A DNA stretch of 14,589 nucleotides from Gammaproteobacteria bacterium (GCA_026984275.1 JALSSM010000184.1:1-14589), one strand, 5' to 3'. Counted from the first letter of the stretch, positions 1 to 7,817 are shown. Notes: generated from the letters alone by a model not told the origin. Made by a program: numbers and translations.

Positions 1-663
1 GCCTGCCATGATCTCACCATGTCATTTCAGGAAGGAAGACTCCACGTTGATGTTCTGAAAGGTATCGATCTTGATCTGAAAGCAGGCGAAAGTATTGCCA
101 TCGTCGGCGCATCTGGATCAGGCAAAAGCACCCTTTTACATCTACTAGGCGGCCTTGATCTCCCAACATCCGGTGAAGTCTATGTTGATGGTGAAAAAAT
201 GAGTGATCTAAAAGAGTCTGCCCGAGGAAAACTCCGCAATCGCAGCCTCGGTTTTGTCTATCAATTTCATCATCTGCTGCCTGAGTTTACCGCAGAAGAA
301 AACGTCGCCATGCCACTTTTAATTGCAGGACAAAGTGTCAAAAATGCAAAAGCTGCTGCCAGATCAATTCTTGAAAAAACAGGTCTTGGAGAACGACTGG
401 ATCATAAACCCGGCGAACTTTCCGGTGGCGAACGCCAAAGAGCGGCGATAGCACGTGCACTGATCACCAATCCGAAATGTTTGCTCGCTGACGAACCCAC
501 AGGAAACCTTGATCGAAAAACAGCCGATCAAGTTTTTGAATTAATGATCGAGCTGCAACACTCAATGAATTCAACCCTTTTAATCGTCACGCATGATATT
601 GAACTGGCGAAAAGAATGGATCGTGTGTTGAAATTAGAAGATGGTTTGTTAACAAGTTTTTAA
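1..663 (+). CDS. lolD: Lipoprotein-releasing ABC transporter ATPase LolD, 5' truncated
   Basis: ATP-binding subunit of the Lol complex, which releases outer-membrane lipoproteins from the inner membrane to the carrier LolA. The reading frame is open from base 1. The ATG at 19 is not the true start: LolD normally has about 15-20 more residues here, and the six codons before it continue the frame. Counting from that ATG, Walker A (GASGSGKST) is at about 30-38, the Q-loop segment YQFHHLLPEF, typical of LolD, at 81-90, the signature LSGGERQR at 134-141, Walker B LLADEP at 155-160 and the switch His at 192. The C-terminus is close to the family's usual end. The partner lolC or lolF should lie upstream, outside the window. 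No lolE follows: the next gene is convergent and unrelated. Family assignment is very secure. Confidence 0.95.
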   Translation, partial: ACHDLTMSFQEGRLHVDVLKGIDLDLKAGESIAIVGASGSGKSTLLHLLGGLDLPTSGEVYVDGEKMSDLKESARGKLRNRSLGFVYQFHHLLPEFTAEENVAMPLLIAGQSVKNAKAAARSILEKTGLGERLDHKPGELSGGERQRAAIARALITNPKCLLADEPTGNLDRKTADQVFELMIELQHSMNSTLLIVTHDIELAKRMDRVLKLEDGLLTSF

Positions 664-701
664 TAACTTTACGATTCTCGTCCTGTTTTCAGGGTCTTCT
701 C
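664..701. other. Short convergent gap between lolD and the ycxB-like gene
   Basis: These 38 bp separate two genes that converge. I see no strong hairpin or T-run, so no intrinsic terminator can be called for either side. Termination may be Rho-dependent or lie within the coding sequences. Confidence 0.5.
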
Positions 702-1202
702 TTATAGTGGTTTGCCAAATTTCTCGGATAGAACGTTTGTTAAAATCAGTTGTTCCTGATTATCCAGAAAACGTTTTGGCAGGACGTGGTATAGCTCTGG
801 TGAGAAATAAATAAGAAGCGTTGTGTCATCTTCACACCACCCAGTCATGTTGGACCACTTGGTAAAAACAGCTTGTCCAGCGTCATCATTGGTACGCAAT
901 CCTTCAACAGAATATTCATTTTGTAACAGTCTATCCTGAATGGCAGGATAGTTGTCCCAGTTTCTTCTAACCCGATAACGAAATTGCAAAGGACTAAGAA
1001 AAATTCCATAAATAAGAAAGACGAATGCGATAGTTTTTAATATTATATTCAGATTCCCATCCGCAGGAAAAAACAGACAAGTAACCCCGATTGAGATTAA
1101 TATAGCTCTGAAGACAAGTCGTGTTTTTTTTGCCGCCAGTGTTTGTGCAGAAAGATAATCATCAAAGGTCAGAACACCAGAAATTTTGATTATTTTGTTC
1201 AT
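702..1202 (-). CDS. YcxB-like membrane protein, last gene of the efflux run
   Basis: A 166-aa protein whose layout fits the YcxB-like family: an N-terminal ISGVLTFDDYL segment, two hydrophobic helices at about 31-47 and 52-71, and a soluble C-terminal domain at about 90-160. That domain contains TKWSNMTGWCEDDTTLLIY and LPKRFL, which look like the family's conserved surface. The molecular function of the family is unknown to me. The start is taken at the ATG at 1202; a TTG directly before it (1205) is an alternative. The gene lies 42 bp downstream of the RND pump on the same strand, so co-transcription is plausible but unproven. It is AT-rich and lacks GATC entirely, unlike both neighbours, which could mean a different origin. 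It could instead be an independent gene with its own promoter in the gap. Confidence 0.75.
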   Translation of the reverse strand: MNKIIKISGVLTFDDYLSAQTLAAKKTRLVFRAILISIGVTCLFFPADGNLNIILKTIAFVFLIYGIFLSPLQFRYRVRRNWDNYPAIQDRLLQNEYSVEGLRTNDDAGQAVFTKWSNMTGWCEDDTTLLIYFSPELYHVLPKRFLDNQEQLILTNVLSEKFGKPL

Positions 1203-1247
1203 CAATCACAGTTCCATTGATCACATGGATTAAACATCTGCTGATCG

Positions 1248-4200
1248 TCAAGGTAACCTTGAAGGGTTATTTTTAGCTAAACCAAATCCGCCAAAATGAA
1301 ACATAATGCTCGGCAGGATTAATAAATTAAGAATCGTTGAGGATGCCATACCGCCAATAATGATCGCGGCCATTGGCCCCATGATCTCTCGTCCTGGGTT
1401 ATCACTGTCAATGGCGATGGGTAACATAGCGAGTGCCGTGACCAATGCGGTCATCAAAATTGATGGTAGTCTTTCTTTTGAACCCTGTATCAGGGTTTCT
1501 ATATTCCATGGTTGTTTTTCTTCTTCAACAAGATAACGATAATGAGAGATCAGCATGATCGAGTTTCTGACAGTGATACCAAACAATGTCACAAAGCCTA
1601 CCATTGAACCGACAGATAATGTTGCTCCGGTCAGTAAAACAGCAATCACACCACCGACCAATGAAAATGGCAAATTGAGTAACATGATCATCACATATCG
1701 TACTCTGCCTACGGCCATATAAATCAGAATAAGTACGCCTATCGCAGCCACCAGTGAATGCAGGATCAGATCTTCTCTGGCTCTGGCCTGTTCGATGGCT
1801 GCACCAGTAAATTCTGGATAGGCACCCGCTTCAAATTCAATTTCATTCAGTATACGTGATTTTAATTCTTTGATGAACTCTCCCATATCACGATTCTGGA
1901 CATTACAGGTGATGGTCTGGATCCGCTGAGCATCCTGATGAAGAATATTATAACGTCCATCAACCTGAAGAATATTTGCAACATCGGACAAAGAAACCAT
2001 CAATCCATCAGCGGTTTTTAAGGGCAATTTTTCCAAATCTTCTGGTTTGTTCCGAAGTTCCGGATCGATGATCACGCTGATATCATAAACCCGATTACCC
2101 TGATAACTTTTACCTACGACTTTGCCTTCGTAAGCTATCTGAATAGCATTCAGGATTTCTACAGGTCGCAAGCCAAGGCTATTCAGGCGATCATGTTTTA
2201 GTCGCACTTGTAAAACTGGTGTGCCATTTGGTGAGCGCATCTGCACATCTGTGGCACCCTCTATGGAACGCATAATTTCCATAACTGCCTGTGCTTTACG
2301 ATCGAGAAAACCAAGATTATTACCATAGAGATTAACGACGATAGGTGACGTGTAGCCTGAAATGGTTTCATCGACACGTTCAATAAGAAATGTGTTGGCT
2401 TCAAACAATAATCCGGGGAATTGCTTAAGCACTTTTCGTAGGCTATCAAGCACCTTCTGTTGTTCACCCCCTGACAGTGGATCGAGATCGACTTCATATT
2501 CACTGTAGTGGCTACCATAAGTATCGGCAGATCGCTCTGCCCTGCCCGACCATTGTGAGACAGATCGGACACCTGAAATGTTTAGGAATTCTTTGGTCAG
2601 TTTATTGCCTGCCCGAATGGATTGCTCAAGCGAGGTTCCCGGCATTGCGGTAGTGTGAACAATATAATGACCTTCTCGCAACTCGGGTAAAAACCGTGCC
2701 CCGAGACTGGGAATAATCGCAATGCCCGCTGTACAGAAAAGCAATGTGGCACCAATGGTAAATGTTGGTATTCTTGCGGTTAATCTCAGAAACCCGGCGT
2801 AAACCGGGTGGATAAGCCTGATCAGTGGCGGATCATTCTCTGGCAGTTTCCCATTGCGGCCTAACAATAAATAACAAAGTGCCGGTGTGACCGTCAGGGC
2901 AACCAGTAGTGATGTGAGAATGGCGAGAATATACGATACACCCAACGGTGAAAACAAACGGCCTGCAACACCACCCAGTGTCAATAATGGAACAAAGACC
3001 AATGCAACAATAAAGCTGGCATAAACCACTGATCCGCGTACTTCCATCGATGCTTTATAGACCACCTCCGAGATCGGTTTCGGTACAGCAAGCAGCCTGT
3101 TTTCACGTAACCGTCGATAAATATTTTCCGTATCAATGATGGCATCATCAACCACTTCACCCAGCGCGATGCCGAGTCCGCCTAGTACCATGATGTTCAG
3201 ATTCACACCACTTTGCAGTAGCACAATCGCGGCACTGATCAACGAGAGAGGAATAGCCAGGGCGGAGATGAATGCGGTACGAATATTGAATAAAAAGAGA
3301 AATAAAATGATCAACACAAACGTACCACCGACGAGTAAATGCTCAGTAATATTTTTGAGTGATCGTTCTATATAATCCGCCGGACGGAAAAGATGAGAAT
3401 AAAATTCGATATCCTGTTTATCGAGTACAACTTCCAGATCTTTTAGAACGTCTTCGACTGAATTTGAAACATTCAGCGTATTGGCTCCATACTGACCGAT
3501 GATCATCATCACGATCGCAGGCTTGCCCATGATAGCGGCCGCGCCAATACGTGGCTCTGGTGCCATGAGCACTTCGGCCACATCAGAAAGCTGGATCGAG
3601 TTTCCATTTTGGCGTTTGATGATAACTTTTGCTACATCTTCAGCTTTGGTGTCACCACCACTGGTTTGAATGGTAAAACGCTGGTTGTCATTCTCAATAA
3701 AACCTGCGCCCTTGATTGCGCTCGCCTGTCTCGCTGCATTGAGCACCTCATCAATACTTAATCGATAACGACGAAGTTTTTCAGGTTTGAGCTGAATCTG
3801 TAATTGTTTGATCTCACCACCAAACACATTCACATCAGCGACGCCACTCACACTCAGAATTTGTGGCGTGATCGTCCAGTCCACAAGGCTACGCAGCTCC
3901 ATCATATCCATAGAGTCAGATCGCACACCAATGGTCAGAATCGTTGCAGAAGAAGATGCAAGGGGAACGGGGACAGGTGTCGCAATTCCTTCGGGTAAAG
4001 AGGCACCAACACTGGATAATCGTTCTGTTACCAACTGTCGGTTTAGATAAATATCGGTATTTTCCTCAAAGGTTGCCGTGACAATCGACAGACCCTGAAT
4101 CGATTCTGATCGAAGATATTCCAGACCAATCAAACCACTGATCGCACTTTCGATGGGCTGGGTGACAAGTACTTCAACCTGCTCCGCAGAATAACCCGGT

Positions 4201-4358
4201 GACTCAGTCTGGATGATCACCTGCTTGGGCGAAAATTCCGGAAAGATATCCAGCCCTGCGCTCGACAATCGATAAACACCGTAGATCAGCAACAAGATTG
4301 CCATGGCAATCACAATACCGTAATAACGAACCGAGAATCGAACGATGGCAGACAACAT
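1248..4358 (-). CDS. RND efflux pump, CzcA/CusA-type inner-membrane permease
   Basis: A proton-driven RND pump of 1036 aa, the usual full length. It has a first helix at about 13-30, a large periplasmic loop, a helix bundle at about 340-500, a second periplasmic loop at about 555-865 and a final bundle at about 868-1017. Family hallmarks include IFPEFSPKQVIIQTESPG after helix 1, VEVLVTQPIE, and MPGTSLEQS in the second loop. Helix 4 carries an acidic cluster (E401, D404, D405, D409, E411), likely the proton relay; helix 10 has R931 where AcrB has its relay lysine. Relatives are usually annotated as CzcA/CusA heavy-metal pumps, but I do not see a Met-rich CusA-like path, so the substrate is open. 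The stop of the adaptor gene is 4 bp upstream of the ATG, indicating tight coupling. It should form a tripartite complex with the adaptor and the outer-membrane lipoprotein. Confidence 0.92.
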   Translation of the reverse strand: MLSAIVRFSVRYYGIVIAMAILLLIYGVYRLSSAGLDIFPEFSPKQVIIQTESPGYSAEQVEVLVTQPIESAISGLIGLEYLRSESIQGLSIVTATFEENTDIYLNRQLVTERLSSVGASLPEGIATPVPVPLASSSATILTIGVRSDSMDMMELRSLVDWTITPQILSVSGVADVNVFGGEIKQLQIQLKPEKLRRYRLSIDEVLNAARQASAIKGAGFIENDNQRFTIQTSGGDTKAEDVAKVIIKRQNGNSIQLSDVAEVLMAPEPRIGAAAIMGKPAIVMMIIGQYGANTLNVSNSVEDVLKDLEVVLDKQDIEFYSHLFRPADYIERSLKNITEHLLVGGTFVLIILFLFLFNIRTAFISALAIPLSLISAAIVLLQSGVNLNIMVLGGLGIALGEVVDDAIIDTENIYRRLRENRLLAVPKPISEVVYKASMEVRGSVVYASFIVALVFVPLLTLGGVAGRLFSPLGVSYILAILTSLLVALTVTPALCYLLLGRNGKLPENDPPLIRLIHPVYAGFLRLTARIPTFTIGATLLFCTAGIAIIPSLGARFLPELREGHYIVHTTAMPGTSLEQSIRAGNKLTKEFLNISGVRSVSQWSGRAERSADTYGSHYSEYEVDLDPLSGGEQQKVLDSLRKVLKQFPGLLFEANTFLIERVDETISGYTSPIVVNLYGNNLGFLDRKAQAVMEIMRSIEGATDVQMRSPNGTPVLQVRLKHDRLNSLGLRPVEILNAIQIAYEGKVVGKSYQGNRVYDISVIIDPELRNKPEDLEKLPLKTADGLMVSLSDVANILQVDGRYNILHQDAQRIQTITCNVQNRDMGEFIKELKSRILNEIEFEAGAYPEFTGAAIEQARAREDLILHSLVAAIGVLILIYMAVGRVRYVMIMLLNLPFSLVGGVIAVLLTGATLSVGSMVGFVTLFGITVRNSIMLISHYRYLVEEEKQPWNIETLIQGSKERLPSILMTALVTALAMLPIAIDSDNPGREIMGPMAAIIIGGMASSTILNLLILPSIMFHFGGFGLAKNNPSRLP

Positions 4359-4362
4359 ATTG

Positions 4363-5514
4363 TTAATCGTCGTCCTCGTCAGGTATCTGCCATCTTAATT
4401 CTTCAGAAAGCAATAGCTGACCACCACGGATAACGATCTTTTCATCTTGTTTAAAAGTATTTTTAATGAACCAGCCAAAATCTGTTTCACGATAATTAGC
4501 AACGGGACGACGAGAATAAAGTTCTTTCTCGACCTGTACATATACCCACGGCTGGCCACCATACCAGATCACAGAAGCCAGAGGCACATCGACTCCTGTT
4601 TCTACTTCATTGGATACGATGACCCAGCCTGTTAAAAACAAACCAGTACGCATGTTTTCAGCAGAGGTCCTGAAGTAATAAGTAACACCCTGAGTGAGAG
4701 GATCTGTTTTTGTTGCAGGAGAAATCAAATAGGCTTTTCTTGCCGTCGATCGATCAGGATGTGTATTCACATAAACAAAACTGGTTGCTTCAGGTAGTAA
4801 AAAATCCGATGGTAAAGTCACCAGAATCAGCACATCCTGTTTATTTAATAAACGATCGAAATAGGTGCTGCTTTCTTTTTTTCCATCTTCTCTTCCCAAA
4901 GCCCAGATGCTCAATTCCCTGCCCCATTCCTGCATGGTTTCTGTACGAATATTTTTTATGAGTTGTTTAGCGGCGATCTTGCGAGCCTTGTATTCTGTCA
5001 TTTGCAAGCGGGCTTCCTCGACCTGACGCAAAGAAATATTGGCGTGTTCTTTGTGCAGAACACGTAAGCGTTCATAAACTTTTGTTGAAGCCTGCAAGCT
5101 TTCTTCGATCAATACCAGATCAGTCTTAGCCTTCTGAAACTCTGTTCTTTTCACTAGCAAAGGTTGAAAGTCAACAACAATGCCTGTTGCACGAACTTCA
5201 TTCAAATGAGAAACAACCTGCAGGGAGCTGGTTAGAATCCCACTTCGATCCATGACTTCTTCGTTTAATCTTACGGCTGGCAGTCCTTCATGGATTTCCA
5301 CTCTTGATGGAATGTCATCATCCTCTTCTTCTGATCCGTTATTTTTCTCATCGTCCAGGTTATCATCATCGTTATTCACATCTGACTCCTGGAACTGATC
5401 CAGCCATTGATCGAGTGTAACGACAAAACGCTGATCACCAGAGAACTGTCTGACCCCTATAAAAACTGCGATCACAAGAACCAACAATAGAATAATTTTT
5501 ATTATTTTTTTCAT
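4363..5514 (-). CDS. Periplasmic adaptor (membrane fusion protein) of the RND system
   Basis: A 383-aa adaptor linking the RND pump to the outer-membrane channel. The basic start MKKIIK followed by hydrophobic residues 6-20 is a membrane anchor or uncleaved signal. Residues about 44-68 form a strongly acidic Asp/Glu/Asn linker, an unusual feature. Residues about 72-120 begin the barrel-sandwich part, 123-190 are a charged heptad-like helical hairpin (coiled coil), and 225-330 form the beta-barrel region with VPLASVIWYGGQPWVYVQV, a typical adaptor segment. The C-terminus is again acidic (PDEDDD). Identity is supported by position: 10 bp after the OMF gene and 4 bp before the pump. The start codon region is very AT-rich and I see no strong ribosome-binding site, so translational coupling to the upstream gene is likely. 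Substrate is not predictable from this protein. Confidence 0.88.
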   Translation of the reverse strand: MKKIIKIILLLVLVIAVFIGVRQFSGDQRFVVTLDQWLDQFQESDVNNDDDNLDDEKNNGSEEEDDDIPSRVEIHEGLPAVRLNEEVMDRSGILTSSLQVVSHLNEVRATGIVVDFQPLLVKRTEFQKAKTDLVLIEESLQASTKVYERLRVLHKEHANISLRQVEEARLQMTEYKARKIAAKQLIKNIRTETMQEWGRELSIWALGREDGKKESSTYFDRLLNKQDVLILVTLPSDFLLPEATSFVYVNTHPDRSTARKAYLISPATKTDPLTQGVTYYFRTSAENMRTGLFLTGWVIVSNEVETGVDVPLASVIWYGGQPWVYVQVEKELYSRRPVANYRETDFGWFIKNTFKQDEKIVIRGGQLLLSEELRWQIPDEDDD

Positions 5515-5524
5515 AAACCGTTTT

Positions 5525-6892
5525 TTAATTAATTAGTCGTCTCATGGAAGCATTTTCCATTGCAATAAACTCTCGCCACGCATTCATTTTCAACAAATAA
5601 CCTGATCGTTGCGCCTTCAAAATTTCGAGCTGACTTCTAAGCACCGTTAAACGATCCGTATAACCCAGATCGTATTGTTTTTGTATTTTCTCACCACGCT
5701 CTCTGAGATCACTGATCAGAGTATCGGCTTCTTGAAGTGTACTCAAAGCTGACTGGTAACGAATTCGTGCCTCATGGACTTGTCCAAGAACGACCGTCTG
5801 GAAAGCCATAAACTCCTTTGCTTTCACTTCACGTCGTGCTTCTGCTTCTGCAATGGGACCTTCATTATGCGAATTGATCGGTAAAACCCACGAACTTGCC
5901 AAGGTCCAGATATTATCACCCTGATCGAAGATGAATCCCGGAGACAATGTTATATCAGGATACTGTTTTTCTATTTCACGATGTAGATCCGCCTCCGCAA
6001 CTACATATTCTGACAGTGCTCCCAGTAAATCTGGTCGTTCAATCAGTGCCCGGGTCTGTAATAAGTCCAGATCCAGGTCGATCGATTTTAATTTGGGTAG
6101 TTGTGAGAAAGCGTTAACATTCAAGTCTATTTTATCCAGTCCATCAGCTGATAAGCCAACCGCCAGTGCCAGTTTTGATCTTGCCCGGATCTGATCGGCA
6201 TCAACCTCACTCAATGACAACATTAATCGTTGAATTTCAAGACGTATTGAACTGATCTCGAAATCGCTGGATTGTCCGAGTTCAAGACTTCGTTCCAACA
6301 CGTTGAGTTCTTCCTGTAGAACTTCCTTTTCGGCCATCAACATTTTCTTTTTCTGGATGGCGGTGATTATATCCAGATAACTATCCATTATCCGCTGCCG
6401 GATCTGCCATTTGACTTCAAATTCTTTCAGTCGAGCAACTTCTATGCGTGCTTTGGCATAATCAATTCTTGTCTGCCGTTTTTCGGGCTTTTCGTAAACC
6501 CAGTTAAAAATCGAACCGAAAGTCCACGGAGAGATATCACCAGACTGATCACTATGATGTTCTGAAGACATTTCAATTGATGGATTTGGTTTTTGTCCAG
6601 CGGTGATTTCGGCAGCTTCAGCCAACGTTACTTTTGCACTTTGAACTTTCAGATCCGGATCGTAGAAATAACCAACCAGCACCAGTTTTTCGATATCCCA
6701 ACGAACAAACGGCCAGACAGAAACATCTTGATTATGCTCCTGTAACCATTTTTTGATTGCGGGTGCATTAACATCCTTGTTTCTGTAATCACGTGTCGTT
6801 TGCTCAATATCAATAGGTGCCGGTGTATAGCTTTGATATTCAGCACAGGCTGCCAACAAAACCAGTGGCAATAAAAAGCAAGGTTTATTCAT
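5525..6892 (-). CDS. TolC/OMF-family outer-membrane efflux lipoprotein
   Basis: Outer-membrane channel component of the tripartite pump, 455 aa. The start is set at the ATG at 6892 because it gives a signal peptide with a clean lipobox (LLAAC, lipidated Cys16) and has AGAGGG just upstream. A longer open frame begins at 6946 but would bury the signal. The protein has two TolC-like helical repeats rich in heptads (about 140-235 and 350-445). Between them is the family segment RPDLLGALSEYVVAEADLHR followed by YPDITLSPGFIFDQGDNIWT and a Pro-Ile-Asn turn before GPIAEAEARR, typical of metal-type RND outer-membrane factors. The start overlaps the stop of the PepSY gene by 8 bp (ATGAATAA), which suggests coupled translation. 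Confidence 0.9.
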   Translation of the reverse strand: MNKPCFLLPLVLLAACAEYQSYTPAPIDIEQTTRDYRNKDVNAPAIKKWLQEHNQDVSVWPFVRWDIEKLVLVGYFYDPDLKVQSAKVTLAEAAEITAGQKPNPSIEMSSEHHSDQSGDISPWTFGSIFNWVYEKPEKRQTRIDYAKARIEVARLKEFEVKWQIRQRIMDSYLDIITAIQKKKMLMAEKEVLQEELNVLERSLELGQSSDFEISSIRLEIQRLMLSLSEVDADQIRARSKLALAVGLSADGLDKIDLNVNAFSQLPKLKSIDLDLDLLQTRALIERPDLLGALSEYVVAEADLHREIEKQYPDITLSPGFIFDQGDNIWTLASSWVLPINSHNEGPIAEAEARREVKAKEFMAFQTVVLGQVHEARIRYQSALSTLQEADTLISDLRERGEKIQKQYDLGYTDRLTVLRSQLEILKAQRSGYLLKMNAWREFIAMENASMRRLIN

Positions 6893-7412
6893 AACCCTCT
6901 TGCCAGATCTCTTCATTTTGTTCGACGATTTCACCTGTGCTGGCATCTACTTCCACCTTCATTCCAACACCTTTGAAAGTATGAATATCAAACTCGTAGG
7001 AAGCCGCGCCATCGGGTTCTATTTCATATTCGATTTCCAGGATATCTCCAGGCCATGCATCCAGCGCGATCGCACGTGCTTGTTTTTCATCAATACGTTT
7101 CCTATCCAGGAAAAGGGGGTGGTAAACGCTGGGAACTTCTTCTTCAATCTCGATGATCTTGTTTTTTTCAGAATCACATGTAACGTCCCAGTCCACACCA
7201 TCAAGCGCTCGAATATCAAATTCATACGTTGGCTGAACGCCTTCAAATTTAAACTCAACTTTGAGCACTTTCCCCGCATGAACATTTAATGCCGATTTTT
7301 CACAGGCCAGATAAAGTTCACTTTGATAGGAATAACGATCACTCTTGTGATCCATCCCCCCTGCAAAAACACTCCCTGTCAGAAAAACTGACAAGCATAA
7401 ACTGACTCGCAT
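6885..7412 (-). CDS. Secreted protein with two PepSY domains
   Basis: A 175-aa protein with a Sec signal peptide (residues 1-17, cleavage likely after SVFA) and two PepSY-like repeats at about 31-92 and 107-165. Each repeat has a helix followed by the strand motif YEFDI and a further strand pair. The second repeat is the clearer, with DEKQARAIALDAWPGDI, ASYEFDI and VDASTGEIVE. Only two cysteines remain after cleavage (C37 and C79), both in the first repeat, so a disulfide is possible. The mature protein is markedly acidic. PepSY domains are generally regarded as small periplasmic inhibitory, binding or sensing modules; the role here is inferred only from its place as the gene leading into the OMF gene. 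A plausible AAGGA ribosome-binding site lies about 10 nt before the ATG. It may deliver or buffer substrate for the pump or sense envelope state. Confidence 0.85.
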   Translation of the reverse strand: MRVSLCLSVFLTGSVFAGGMDHKSDRYSYQSELYLACEKSALNVHAGKVLKVEFKFEGVQPTYEFDIRALDGVDWDVTCDSEKNKIIEIEEEVPSVYHPLFLDRKRIDEKQARAIALDAWPGDILEIEYEIEPDGAASYEFDIHTFKGVGMKVEVDASTGEIVEQNEEIWQEGYE

Positions 7413-7432
7413 TATTATTTATTCCTTAATGT

Positions 7433-7738
7433 TTATTTCGGATCGTGCTGTTTAATCGCCTCATCAAATGCGTTTAACTGATCGGCGGATGCTTCTTTCT
7501 GGTATTTTTCTTTCCACTCATCGTATGGCATTCCATAAATGATTTCTCTGGCCTTGTTGTAATCCATTTCAATCCCTTTTTCTCCAGCCGCAGCCAGATA
7601 CCATTTCGATAAACAGTTTCGGCAAAAACCCGCCAAGTTCATCATATCGATATTCTGGACGTCGGTTCTGGTTCTGAAATGTTCTATTAAACGACGAAAT
7701 GCTGCCGCCTCAAGTTCTATTGTTTCCTGATCTGTCAT
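7433..7738 (-). CDS. DUF1244 family protein with a CxxC motif
   Basis: A 101-aa soluble protein that I recognise as DUF1244, a short, well-conserved proteobacterial family of unknown function. The hallmark is the segment FCRNCLSKWYL with a C-x-x-C pair (C39, C42), followed by a Tyr/Trp-rich segment GMPYDEWKEKY. The length is normal for the family. The start at the ATG at 7738 is chosen because it gives MTDQETIELE, a typical N-terminus. The open frame continues to 7996 but would run through the divergent promoter and into ndh, so that extension is rejected. The gene lies 20 bp upstream of the PepSY gene on the same strand and may head the efflux operon. No terminator is visible between them. 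A metal-binding or redox role for the two Cys is possible but not shown. Confidence 0.85.
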   Translation of the reverse strand: MTDQETIELEAAAFRRLIEHFRTRTDVQNIDMMNLAGFCRNCLSKWYLAAAGEKGIEMDYNKAREIIYGMPYDEWKEKYQKEASADQLNAFDEAIKQHDPK

Positions 7739-7779
7739 TGTCTTGTTCTTTACCTTAATCTTTATCGGGTTAATAATAC

Positions 7780-7788
7780 TGCTATTAT
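7780..7788 (+). promoter_or_regulatory. Candidate extended -10 element for ndh
   Basis: TGCTATTAT fits an extended -10 (TGn plus TATTAT at 7783-7788), about 30 bp before the ndh ATG. No good -35 hexamer is found at a 16-18 bp spacing, which is tolerated by extended -10 promoters. A purine-rich AAGAGAG about 9 nt before the ATG is the likely ribosome-binding site. Confidence 0.45.
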
Positions 7789-7789
7789 A
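7784..7789 (-). promoter_or_regulatory. Candidate -10 element for the DUF1244/efflux run
   Basis: On the minus strand the bases read TATAAT, a perfect consensus -10, about 46 bp before the DUF1244 ATG. No convincing -35 hexamer lies at the right distance. It overlaps the plus-strand -10 almost completely. Confidence 0.4.
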
Positions 7790-7817
7790 ACGCGCCTTTA
7801 TTAAGAGAGATCGATAA

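Larger units (their letters stand above)
7739..7817. promoter_or_regulatory. Divergent promoter region between DUF1244 and ndh
   Basis: This 79-bp AT-rich gap is the only place for promoters of both divergent gene runs. No obvious operator palindrome is seen beyond the symmetrical -10 area at 7783-7790. Confidence 0.6.

Noticed and set aside
1206..1247. Possible terminator or promoter between the pump and the ycxB-like gene
   Set aside because: Only a 4-bp CCAT/ATGG pairing is visible, with no T-run and no good -10/-35 pair.
2261..2572. 103-codon minus-strand ORF inside the pump gene in another frame
   Set aside because: Lies wholly within the strongly supported RND gene; an out-of-frame shadow.
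6893..6946. Longer start for the OMF lipoprotein at 6946
   Set aside because: It would put 18 charged residues before the signal peptide and lipobox; the ATG at 6892 has a good AGAGGG site.
6900..7289. 129-codon plus-strand ORF antisense to the PepSY gene
   Set aside because: Mirror of a well-supported gene in its opposite strand, no ribosome-binding site or family resemblance.
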